Origin: Cherax quadricarinatus
Taxonomy: Eukaryota > Arthropoda > Malacostraca > Decapoda > Parastacidae
Reading direction: 5' to 3'
Assembly (NCBI RefSeq): GCF_038502225.1
Contig: NW_027195401.1
Coordinates: forward strand, 37,501-101,500
DNA: 64,000 nt
Below the pieces are notes generated by a model. It had not been told where the DNA came from and did no database searches. It was given only the letters and a program-made list of their open reading frames with translations. A program made the translations under genes and the position numbers. The number at the start of each line of letters is the position of its first letter. Position 1 is the first letter of the stretch. This document shows, in pieces, positions 54,176 through 63,843 of this stretch.

Positions 54176-54336
54176 CCAGCAATTTGTGATCAGTCATGAG
54201 GGTGTCTTCACAAAATTCAACTTCGGTAACAAAAACATGCAGTGGAAACAAGTCAGCCATGTCTTAAATGAAACAAGATGGGAAGATATCCTCAACAATA
54301 CGGATTCGGACTTTTGCCTAAAAAAAAATAAACTCT

Positions 54337-55620
54337 GTGGTTCTTGAGATCTGCTCAAGGCACATTCTATTAGGAAAAGGAAAGAGAAGATTTAAACTAG
54401 AAAGAGAGAGACGTTTCCTATACAGACGAAGGCGAAGAGTCACAGAACTGTTGAGAGGGGCCAAAGTGTGTGAAATACGAAGGGAGGCACTGGTCAATGT
54501 AATTGGAAATGCCGAACTCAGCTGAAGGAATCCTACAGGAGACAAGAATCTGAGGAATAACTAAAAGCCATAAAGAAAACTAAAAAAAAACTTTAAGTAC
54601 TTCTTCACATATGCCAGATCTAAGGAAAAAAAAAACAATCAGTATTGGGCCCCTGCTTAGGCGAGACGGGACATATACAGATGATAACTAAGAATGAGCG
54701 AGATACTGAAGTCCCTATACGACTCAGTGTTCAGCGAACCGCTACCCAGACTAAAGGCCGACAATCCAAATGAATTCTTTATGAACGAGACCCAAAATTT
54801 GGTCATCTCAAAAATCTCGGATATTATCCTAAAACCACATGATTTTGAAAAGGCAATAAATGATATGCCCATGCACTCTGCCCCAGGCCGGGACTCATGG
54901 AACTCCGTGTTCATCAAGAACTGCAAGAAGCCCCTGTCACGTGCCTTCAGCATTTTATGGAGAGGAAGCATGGACACAGGGGTCATCCCACACTCACTAA
55001 AAAAACAACAGACATAGCCCTACTCTAAAAATGTGGCAGTAAAGCAGTTACACAGAACTACGGACCGATAGCTCTAACATCCCATATCATAAAAGTCTTT
55101 GAAAGGGCTCTAAGAAGCAAAATCGCCAACCACCTAGATACCCATGTTACACAACCCAGAACAACACGGGTTTAGAGCAGATCGCTCCTGCCTGTCCCAG
55201 CTACTGGACCACTATGACAAGATCCTGGATGCTGTAGTGTAGAGGATTCACAGAATACAGATGTAGTATACACAGACTTTGCATAAGCCTTCGACAAGTG
55301 TGACCATGGTGTAATAGCGCACAAAATGTGTGATAGAAAAGTTAGTAAATGAATCATCAAGTTCCTGACAAACAGAACACAAAGAGTAATAGTAAACAGA
55401 GTAAAGTCCGAGGTGGAGAAAAGCTCTGTTCTACAAGGGACAGTACTCGCTCCCATCCCGTTTCTCATCCTTATATCTGACATAAAGATGTAAACCATGA
55501 CAGTGACCTCCATCGAAGACACCGCAAGACTCCAAGCGGACATCATCCAAATCTTCAAATGGGCTACTCAAAATATGAAGTTCAATGAAGAGAAATTTCA
55601 ACTAGTCAGGAAAACTTTAG
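54337..55620 (+). pseudogene. LINE A reverse transcriptase, copy 3 (broken)
   Basis: Frames 54337-54525 (KLERERRFLYRRRRRVTELL) and 54694-55017 (FEKAINDMPMHSAPGRDSWN) match copy 1. Later blocks are interrupted by stops and deletions; the FADD block around 55480 is partly deleted. Confidence 0.7.
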
Positions 55621-55792
55621 TAAATTAAAACTGTATCAGAGTATGTAACAAATTCTAACCATAGAATAGAGCGAAAAAGTCATGTGAAGGACCATGGAGT
55701 GATAATGTCAGAGGATCTGTTCAGTGGTCAGTCGTCACGTGAGGTCACAGACCCTGAGCTGCTTTGGGGATTAGCGTGGACGGTTACAAAGC

Positions 55793-56653
55793 ATGGCTTG
55801 CTTCTGCAGTGTTTTAAAAATTGAGGTTGGAGAGTTGAAGAAGGAGGTCTTGCTTCTCCAGGAGGAGATTAGGAGGCTGAAGGTCCACCTCAGTGGGTCT
55901 GGGAGAGAGTGTGAGGTGGCTGGAGTTGTGGGGAATGAGGCTTCTAGCAGTGAGGTGCAGTCCAGCACCTGCTACAAGTGGCGAGTGGTAACCAGTAATG
56001 GGAGGAGAATCAGAATAAGGAAAGTTAAGAGTGAAGATCTGAAGGTAGGAAATCGCTTCTCTGTTCTTCAGGATGAATGTACTTCAGTGGCCAGTGAAGG
56101 TAAGGGTACTACTGCCCCTGCTAACAGAGGTAAGTGCATTCTTGTGGTTGGTGACTCTCAGGTAAGATATATTGACCGTGCTTTTTGTAATAGGAATAAG
56201 AATGTGAGAGATAGTGTGTGCTTCCCTGGAGCTGGTGTTGGGGACATAGTTGACAGGCTGGATAATATCATGTCAGGTAATGGGAACGAGCCCATTATTT
56301 GTCTCAGTGCTGGTGGAAATGATGTTGGGAAGGGTAGGAGAGAAGAGCTGCTAGGTAAGTACAGGTCAGCTATAGATTTCATTAAGTCTAAGGGAGGGGT
56401 CCCAATCATATGTAGCATCTTGCCTAGAAGGGGAGTAGGAAATGAATGGTTGTCTAGGGCAATTGGTGTAAATTGCTGGCTAGACAGATACTGCAAGGAA
56501 CTTGCAATCCTATTCATTGACAACTGGAACAACTTTTATGGCAAACATGATATGTATGCAAGGGATGGGGTACATCTCTCTGGGGCTGGGGTGGTAGCAC
56601 TTGCAAACTCAATTGAGAAGGCCATTGGTGAAATGCCTATGATTTTAAACTGA
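55793..56653 (+). CDS. CR1 ORF1: coiled coil plus SGNH/GDSL esterase
   Basis: 286 intact codons. Residues ~10-33 (KIEVGELKKEVLLLQEEIRR) form a coiled coil. Residues ~114-280 are an SGNH hydrolase: VVGDSQVRYID (Ser122), PGAGVGD (~145-151), LSAGGNDVG (Asn176) and ARDGVHLSG (Asp258, His261). All four signature residues are present. Such esterase domains are found in ORF1 proteins of many CR1 LINEs, where they are thought to help RNP or membrane contacts; the exact role is unsettled. ORF2 begins 15 bp after the stop. The intact frame suggests a fairly recent copy. Confidence 0.85.
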   Translation: MACFCSVLKIEVGELKKEVLLLQEEIRRLKVHLSGSGRECEVAGVVGNEASSSEVQSSTCYKWRVVTSNGRRIRIRKVKSEDLKVGNRFSVLQDECTSVASEGKGTTAPANRGKCILVVGDSQVRYIDRAFCNRNKNVRDSVCFPGAGVGDIVDRLDNIMSGNGNEPIICLSAGGNDVGKGRREELLGKYRSAIDFIKSKGGVPIICSILPRRGVGNEWLSRAIGVNCWLDRYCKELAILFIDNWNNFYGKHDMYARDGVHLSGAGVVALANSIEKAIGEMPMILN

Positions 56654-56667
56654 TAGAAGATAGAGGT

Positions 56668-57168
56668 ATGGGTGTGTGTGGGAAACAAGCAGGTTGCAAC
56701 ACTAGGGTTGGAATCAGTAAATGTATAAAAGGCATTCAGCATGAAGTTATAAATAAAGACAATAGATCAGGTCAGCAAACAAAGGGGGACAGCAGAGGAC
56801 AGCAAGGGACTAGCTCCCTTAAGGTTTACTATACTAATAGCAGGAGTGTAAGAAATAAGATAGATGAGCTAAGATTAATTGTAAGTGCAGGAAACATAGA
56901 TATTATTGCTATAACAGAGACCTGGCTCAATCTGAAAGATAGAGAGATGCCCTCTGAATGTCACATACAAGGCTATAAATTATTCCACACTGACAGGGTC
57001 AACAGGAAGGGTGGTGGAGTAGCGATGTATGTCAGAGACAATTTAAATTGTTGTGTTAGACAAGATATAAAAGTAGAAGCGTCAGCCACTGAATCTGTTT
57101 GGTTACAGCTTCTCGAGGGCCGAGAAAAACTAATTTTGGGTGTAATTTACAGGGCCCCCAAATCTTGA
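56668..57168 (+). pseudogene. CR1 ORF2, endonuclease first half
   Basis: The first ~50 residues are a linker. LKVYYTNSRSVRNKIDEL holds the Asn block and IIAITETWLNLKD the catalytic Glu, followed by RKGGGVAMYVRDNL and LILGVIYRAPKS. A frameshift ends it at 57168. The next piece (57230-57418) has VVMGDFNYRQIDW and LDLVLASRETLINNLEV. Confidence 0.8.
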
Positions 57169-57419
57169 AAGGGAGTGCAGTAAACTTCTATGGGACGAAA
57201 TTCGTAAGGCATCTACATACGAAAATGTTGTGGTAATGGGAGATTTCAACTATAGACAGATTGACTGGAGCAATTTGACAGGAAATTTAGAGTCAGGTGA
57301 CTTTCTTGATACGATCCAGGATTGTTTTTTAAAACAGTTTGTGACAGAGCCAACTAGAGGAAATAACCTCCTTGACTTGGTTCTTGCCAGTAGGGAAACA
57401 CTAATTAATAATCTTGAGG

Positions 57420-57500
<81 letters not shown>
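57420..57500. repeat. (TA)n microsatellite inside CR1 ORF2
   Basis: About 80 bp of TA repeat beginning exactly after the codons for NNLEV. Confidence 0.95.
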
Positions 57501-57503
<3 letters not shown>

Positions 57504-58055
57504 ACTGATCTCTGGCTGAAGGAGACTCGAACCTACGAACCTTAGGACAAGGTACGCAGTGCTTTACCAATCTACCCACACTGGACCAATACCTTGGCGT
57601 GTAGCATGAGCTACACGTTTTATCCAAGGCAGCCAGCTTTCAGGGAGAAGGCTTACAGCTTTTCATCTCATCCCCTGCATGCATCAGCCTTACTAGAGAT
57701 TTGAACAATGCAAGGAATTCGCGAGAGCATGCGAAATATACACAAACACTGATCTCTGGCTGAAGGAGACTCGAACCTACGAACCTTAGGACAAGGTACG
57801 CAGTGCTTTACCAATCTACCCACACTGGACCAATACCAATACCATGCAGGGGATGAGATGAAAAGCTGTAAGCCTTCTCCCTGAAAGCTGGCTGCCTTGG
57901 ATAAAACGTGTAGCTCATGCTACACGCCAAGGTATTGGTCCAGTGTGGGTAGATTGGTAAAGCACTGCGTACCTTGTCCTAAGGTTCGTAGGTTCGAGTC
58001 TCCTTCAGCCAGAGATCAGTGTTTGTGTATATTTCGCATGCTCTCGCGAATTCCT

Positions 58056-58060
<5 letters not shown>
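57501..58060. mobile_element. tRNA-SINE palindrome inserted between TA repeats
   Basis: Three tRNA-like heads: two on the minus strand (57501-57600 and 57743-57840) and one on the plus strand (57930-58020). The plus copy reads GTGGGTAGATTGGTAAAGCA (D-arm/box A-like) and GTAGGTTCGAGTCTCCTTC (box B). The bodies (GGATAAAACGTGTAGCTCAT, GCATGCTCTCGCGAATTCCT) form a large inverted repeat centred near 57840. Confidence 0.8.
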
Positions 58061-58145
<85 letters not shown>

Positions 58146-58155
58146 CATATATATT
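58061..58155. repeat. (TA)n microsatellite, right of the SINE block
   Basis: About 80 bp of TA followed by ACATACATATATATTT. The LINE coding text resumes at DELGESDHKSLSFNI. Confidence 0.95.
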
Positions 58156-60334
58156 TAATGATGAGCTTGGGGAAAGTGATCACAAATCACTCAGTTTTAA
58201 TATATCATGGAATTCCCCTAATAATGGCAATCAAGTCTCCGTCCCTGACTTTCGCTTGGCTGATTTCATAGGACTGAAAAATTACTTAGGTGGGCTGAAC
58301 TGGAATGACCTGACTAAGGGTCAGGTAAGTGGTGATGGTTGCCGATATGATGCTTTCCAGGGCATAGTTCTAGCTGCTCAGTCAAATTATGTTCCAAATA
58401 GGGAAATCAGATCAAACAAAAATGATCCTAAATGGATGAACAATAGATTAAAATATCTGATTGGTCAAAAGAGAGGCATATATAGGCAAATCAAAAGAGG
58501 AGAGGGGCAATTAAGAAATCGATATATTCAGTTAAAGAGAGAAATAAAAAAGGGAATTAGAAAAGCAAAAAGAGATTATGAGGTTGAAGTTGCAAGAGAA
58601 TCGACGACTAACCCAAAAGGATTCTTTCAGGTATACAGAAGTAAGATCAGGGACAAGATAGGCCCACTCAAAAGTTCCTCGGGTCAGCTCACTGACAGTG
58701 ATAAGGAAATGTGTAGAATTTTTAACACATACTTCCTCTCAGTTTTTACACAGGAGGATACCAGCGATATTCCAGTAATGATAAATTATGTAGAACAGGA
58801 CGATAATAAACTGTGCACGATTAGGGTCACAAGTGACATGGTCCTTAGGCAAATAGATAAATTAAAACCTAACAAATCCCCAGGCCCTGATGAACTGTAC
58901 GCAAGGGTTCTAAAGGAATGTAAAGAGGAGCTTAGCACACCTTTGGCTAATCTTTTCAACATATCACTACAAACTGGCATGGTGCCAGATAAGTGGAAAA
59001 TGGCAAATGTGATACCTATTTTCAAAGCAGGTGACAGGTCCTTAGCTTCGAACTATAGACCAATAAGCCTAACCTCCATAGTGGGAAAATTTATGGAATC
59101 AATAATTGCCGAGGCAATTCGTAGCCACCTTGAAAAGCATAAATTAATCAACGAATCTCAGCATGGTTTTACAAAGGGGCGTTCCTGCCTTAGGAATTTA
59201 TTAATTTTTTTCACTAATGTATTTGAGGAGGTAGATCATGGTAATGAATATGATATTGTGTATGTGGACTTCAGTAAGGCTTTTGACAGGGTCCCACATC
59301 AGAGACTATTGAGGAAAATTAAGGCACATGGAATAGGAGGAGAAATTTTTTCCTGGATAGAGGCATGGTTGACAAATAGGCAGCAGAGAGTTTGCATAAA
59401 TGGGGAGAAATCAGAGTGGGGAAGCGTCACGAGCGGTGTTCCACAGGGGTCAGTGTTGGGCCCCCTGCTGTTCACAATCTACATAAACGACATAGATGAG
59501 GGCATAAAGAGCGACATCGGCAAGTTTGCCGATGACACCAAAATAGGCCGTCGAATTCATTCTGACGAGGACATTAGAGCACTCCAGGAAGATTTGAATA
59601 GACTGATGCAGTGGTCGGAGAAGTGGCAGATGCAGTTTAATATAGACAAATGCAAAGTTCTAAATGTTGGACAGGACAATAACCATGCCACATATAAACT
59701 AAATAATGTAGATCTTAATATTACGGATTGCGAAAAAGATTTAGGAGTTCTGGTTAGCAGTAATCTGAAACCAAGACAACAGTGCATAAGTGTTCGCAAT
59801 AAAGCTAATAGAATCCTTGGCTTCATATCAAGAAGAATAAATAATAAGAGTCCTCAGGTTGTTCTTCAACTCTATACATCCTTGGTTAGGCCTCATTTAG
59901 ATTATGCTGCACAGTTTTGGTCACCGTATTACAGAATGGATATAAATTCTCTGGAAAATGTACAAAGGAGGATGACAAAGTTGATCCCATATATCAGAAA
60001 CCTTCCCAATGAGGATAGACTAAGGGCCCTGAATCTGCACTCTCTAGAAAGACGTAGAATTAGGGGGGATATGATTGAGGTGTATAAATGGAAGACAGGA
60101 ATAAATAAATGGGATGTAAATAGTGTGCTGAAAATATCTAGCCTAGACAGGACTCGCAGCAATGGTTTTAAGTTGGAAAAAATCAGATTCAGGAAGGATA
60201 TAGGAAAGTACTGGTTTGGTAATAGAGTTGTGGATGAGTGGAACAAACTCCCGAGTACAGTTATAGAGGCCAGAACGTTGTGTAGCTTTAAAAATAGGTT
60301 GGATAAATACATGAGTGGAAGTGGGTGGGTGTGA
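58156..60334 (+). CDS. CR1 ORF2, endonuclease end and complete reverse transcriptase
   Basis: About 725 LINE codons without a stop (the open frame begins at 58019 inside the SINE and TA block, which is not part of the gene). Blocks: GESDHKSLSFNI (endonuclease His), DPKWMNNRLKYLIGQKRGIY, NKSPGPDELYARVLKE, NYRPISLTSIVGKFMESII, IVYVDFSKAFDRVPHQ (catalytic Asp), [33 protein letters not shown] (catalytic pair), KDLGVLVSSNLKPRQQ, HLDYAAQFWSPYY and WNKLPSTVIEARTLCSFKNR. It ends DKYMSGSGWV. The polymerase part looks functional; the element as a whole is broken by the TA/SINE insertion and the 57168 frameshift. Confidence 0.85.
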
Positions 60335-60484
60335 GTTGGACCTGATAGCTTGTGCTACCAGTTCGGTTGCCGTGTTCCTCCCTTAAGTCAATGTGACCTG
60401 ACCTGACTAGGTTGGGTGCATTGGCTTGAGTCGGTAGGAGACTTGGACCTGCCTCGCATGGGCCAGTAGGCCTTCTGCAGTGTT

Positions 60485-60508
60485 CCTTCGTTCTTATGTT
60501 CTTATGTT
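60485..60508 (+). repeat. CR1 3' octamer repeat
   Basis: TTCTTATGTTCTTATGTT: two copies of TTCTTATG close the element. Confidence 0.85.
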
Positions 60509-61219
60509 ATCTCACCTTCACAACAATGTATCTACCACATCTGCTAGGAAAATGATAGAATGGATAATGAGAACCTTCAAAACTAGTGATGCCAAGCCCA
60601 TGATTCTCTTCAAATCGCTTGTTCTATCTAGACTGGAATACTGCTGTACACTAACTGTCCCCTTCAAGAGGTGAAATTGCTGACCTGGAGTGTGTGCAAA
60701 GAGGTTTCACAGCACACATAAGTACGGTAAGGAACCTAAATTACTGGGAACGGTTGAAGTCCCTTGATTTATATTCTCTGGAATGCAGGCGAGAGAGATA
60801 CATTATAATATACATTTGGAAAATCCTAGAGGGATTAGTATCAAACTTGCACACGAAAATCACTTCGAGCGAAAGCAAAAGACTCGGTTGGAGATGCAAC
60901 ATTGCCCCATTGAAAAACTGGGGCGCCACGAGTACACTGAGAGACAAAACAATAAGTGTCTGGCGCCCAAGACTGCTCAACTGCCTTCCGACATACATAA
61001 AGGGGATTGCCAATACACCCCTGGCTGTCTTCAAGAAGGCACTGGACAGACACCTAAAGTCAGTACCTGACAATCCGGGCTGTGGCTCGTACGTCAATTT
61101 GCGTGTGGCTAGCAATAACATCCTGGTTGATCAGACCCTGATCCACCACGAGGCCCGGTCTCTGACCGAGTCGCAGGGGGGGGGTTGACCCCCGAAACTC
61201 TCTCCAGGTAAACTCCAGG
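60509..61219 (+). mobile_element. LINE A copy 3, 3' part
   Basis: Resumes with TCTGCTAGGAAAATGATAGA (copy 1: TCTGCTAGAAAAATGACAGG) and continues through NYWERLKSLDLYSLECRRER (60694-61188) to the end. The terminal 11-bp repeat appears once and a half (CTCTCCAGGTAAACTCCAGG). Confidence 0.85.
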
Positions 61220-61224
61220 GTCCC

Positions 61225-61345
61225 GTAAGATAATATTTCAAGGTCGGCACGGAAAATGGATCAACGTCAGTGCAGATAATTAAATTCAGTTGAGGTAATA
61301 GATCAAGGTCGGCCAAGATAATAGATTAAGAGTGATTAAGATTAG
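61225..61345. repeat. Degenerate AATAGATCAAGGTCGG-type repeat, right flank
   Basis: GTAATAGATCAAGGTCGGCC and related words match the left flank of LINE A copy 3, so the LINE inserted in this repeat. Confidence 0.55.
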
Positions 61346-61654
61346 ATTTTCACGGCAAATCGGCTAGTTTATTGTACACCCCATATCCATCCTCCGCGAA
61401 AACATGTGGATACAAAGAAAGCCTAGTAACTAGGCACCCAAAGAATTAACAGCAGTACATCTGGATTTATATCTAAAATTGGCTTATCTTGTGTAAGAAA
61501 ATTTAGGAAATTTGCTTAATAAGAATGTATCATAATTTCATTCATAAGATGTCTTGACTTATCAAATAGGTCTATCTTTATATTCGTTAATAAGTTGAAA
61601 ATTAAACACACGGTGAAAAAGAACGTGATCATAGGAGTGACATTTGGTTTGATC
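61346..61654. other. Unassigned stretch
   Basis: Nothing recognised. Confidence 0.4.
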
Positions 61655-62278
61655 ATTATCCCAAGAGGCATATATAGGCTTATCAAAAGAGGGAATGGTC
61701 AGTTAAGAAATCAATATATTCAGTTAAAGAGAGAAATAAAAGGAGTAAGAAAAGCTAAAAGGGATTATGAGGCTAATTTCGCAAGGGACTCGAAGACTAA
61801 CCCAAAAGGGTTCTTTCAGGTATACAGAAGTAAGATTAGTGACAAGATAGGCCCACTTAAGAGTAACTCAGGTCAGATCACTGACAGTGATAAGGATATG
61901 TGTGAAATTTTCAATACTTACGTCCTCTCAGTTTTTACCCAGGAAAATACTAGCGAAATTCCATAAATAATAAATTATATAGAACAGAATGATGATAAAT
62001 TATGCACAATTGGAGTAACTAGTGACATGATCCTCAGACAAATAAAGAAATTAAAACCTAACAAATCCCCAGGCCCTGATGAATTGTTTGCAAGAGTTTG
62101 AAAGGAATGTAAAGAGGAACTTAGCAAACCTTTGGCTAATCTTTTCAACATATCACTACAAACTGGCAGAAAATAAGTGGAAAATGGCAAATGTAATACC
62201 TATTTACAAGGCAGGTGACAGGTCCTTAGCTTCGAACTATACACCAATAACCCTTATCTCCATAGTGGGAAAATTTAT

Positions 62279-62318
62279 GTAGTTGAAGACTGAGACACCT
62301 TTTAACCATTTATCACAC
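62279..62318. mobile_element. 40-bp insertion with 9-bp target duplication
   Basis: AAAATTTAT at 62270-62278 and 62319-62327 flanks 40 bp beginning GTAGTTGAAGACTGAGACAC. The undisturbed CR1 at 59085-59095 has one copy of the target. GAAGACTGAGACAC resembles the outer end of the family 2 element at 41033. Confidence 0.75.
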
Positions 62319-63213
62319 AAAATTTATATAATCAATAATTGCCGAGGCAGTTCATAGCCATCTTGAAGGGCATAAAGTGATTAATGAATCTCAACACAGT
62401 TTTACAAAGGGGCGTTCCTGTCTTACGAATTTACTAACTTTTTTCATTAAGGTATTTGAAGAGGTAGATCATGGTATTGAATATGATATTGTGTATATGG
62501 ATTTCAGTAAGGCTTTCGATAGAGTTCCACATCAGAGACTCTTGAGGAAACTTACAGCACACGGAATAGGAGGAGAATTTTTTTTCCTGAGTAGAGACAT
62601 GGTTGACAAATAGGTAGCAGAGTTTGCATAAATGGGGAGAAATCAGAATGGGGCACGGCACAAGCGGTGTTCCTCAGAGGTCAGTGTTGGGCCCCTTGTT
62701 GTTCACAATTTACATAAACGACATAGATGACGGAATAGATAGCGACATAAGCAAATTTGCTGATGACACCAAAATAGGCCGTTAAATTCATTCTAATGAG
62801 GACATTAGAGCACTCCAGGATGATTTGAAGAGATTGATGCAATGGTCAGAGAAGTGGCAGATGCAATTTAATATAGACAAACGCAAAGTTCTAAATGTTG
62901 GAAAGGATAATAACCATGCCACACATAAACTAAATAATGAAGATCTTAATGTTACTGATTGCGAAAAGGATTTAGGAGTTCTGGTTAGCAGTAACCTGAA
63001 GCCAAGACAACAGTGCATAAGCGTTCGCAATAAAGCTAACAGAATCCTTGGCGTCATATCAAGAAGCATAAATAATAGAAGTCCTCAGGTTGTTCTTCAA
63101 CTCTATGTATCCTTGGTTGGGCCTCATTTAGATTTTGCTGCTCAGTTCTGGTCACCGTATTACAGAATGGTTATAAATGCACTGGAAAACGTACAGAGGA
63201 GGATGCTAAAGTT

Positions 63214-63398
63214 AAAGGACACAAGTGCAACTAATGTGACATTTATTGTGGCAACGTTTCGCTCTCCAGGAGCTTTATCAAGCCATTACCTTGATAAAGC
63301 TCCTGGAGAGCGAAACGTTGCCACAATAAATGTCACATTAGTTGCACTTGTGTCCTTTTACTTTACATATTGTCGGTAATTCTACCAACTTTATTACG
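63214..63398 (+). mobile_element. Palindrome family 1 element with 11-bp target duplication
   Basis: A 185-bp insertion flanked by ATGCTAAAGTT at 63203-63213 and 63399-63409. Inverted arms begin AAAGGACACAAGTGCAACTA and meet at about 63285. Each arm has TTGATAAAGCTC, CTGGAGAG and CGAAACGTTGCC. The single tail ACATATTGTCGGTAATTCTA is on the right only. The CR1 at 59960-59985 provides the empty-site sequence. Confidence 0.95.
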
Positions 63399-63728
63399 AT
63401 GCTAAAGTTGTTCCCATGTATCAGAAATCTTCCGTATCAGGATAGGGTGAGGGCCCTGAATCTGCAGACTCTAGAAAGTTGTAGAATTAGGTGGGATATG
63501 ATTTAGGTGTATAAATGGAAAACCGGAATGAATAAAGGGGATGTAAATAATGTGCTAAAAATATCTAGCCTAGACAGGACTCGCAGCAATGGTTTTAAGC
63601 TGGAAAAATTCAAATTCAGGAAGGATATAGGAAAGCACTGGTTTGGTAATAGAGTTGTGGATTCGTAGAACAAACTCCCGAGTACCGTCATAGAAGCTAA
63701 GACGTTGTATAGTTTTAAAAATAGGTTA

Positions 63729-63843
63729 TTAGGTAAGACACATATGCAACAGTTAGACAACTTTATTCGGAATAAAGCTGTCTGACTGTTGCATATGTGT
63801 CTTACCTAACAACCTGTCGGTATTGTGTACCATTTTGATGTTC
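63729..63843 (+). mobile_element. Small palindromic element with 12-bp target duplication
   Basis: A 115-bp insertion flanked by AAAAATAGGTTA at 63717-63728 and 63844-63855. Arms TTAGGTAAGACACATATGCA and their complement enclose CTTTATTCGGAATAAAG. The tail CTGTCGGTATTGTGTACC is on the right only. It lacks the TTGATAA and GAAACG strands. Confidence 0.95.

Larger units (their letters stand above)
52720..55718 (+). mobile_element. LINE A copy 3, 5' and middle part
   Basis: ORF1-like region, then endonuclease and RT in broken frames, in the same order as LINE A copy 1 but extending further 5'. It is interrupted at 55718 after GTCAGAGGATCT by a CR1 and resumes at 60509. The most complete LINE A copy in the window, though decayed. 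Confidence 0.85.
55719..60508 (+). mobile_element. CR1-type LINE, near full length, nested in LINE A
   Basis: A 4.8-kb insertion between LINE A halves, with a possible 4-bp duplication ATCT (55715-55718 and 60509-60512). It has ORF1 (esterase), ORF2 (endonuclease and RT) and the 3' octamer repeat TTCTTATG (60490-60508), the hallmark of CR1 ends. A TA/SINE block (57420-58155) sits in the endonuclease. Confidence 0.9.

Noticed and set aside
57930..58020. Functional tRNA gene
   Set aside because: Polymerase III boxes are present but no intact acceptor stem or cloverleaf could be folded by eye, and three copies in a palindrome indicate a SINE.
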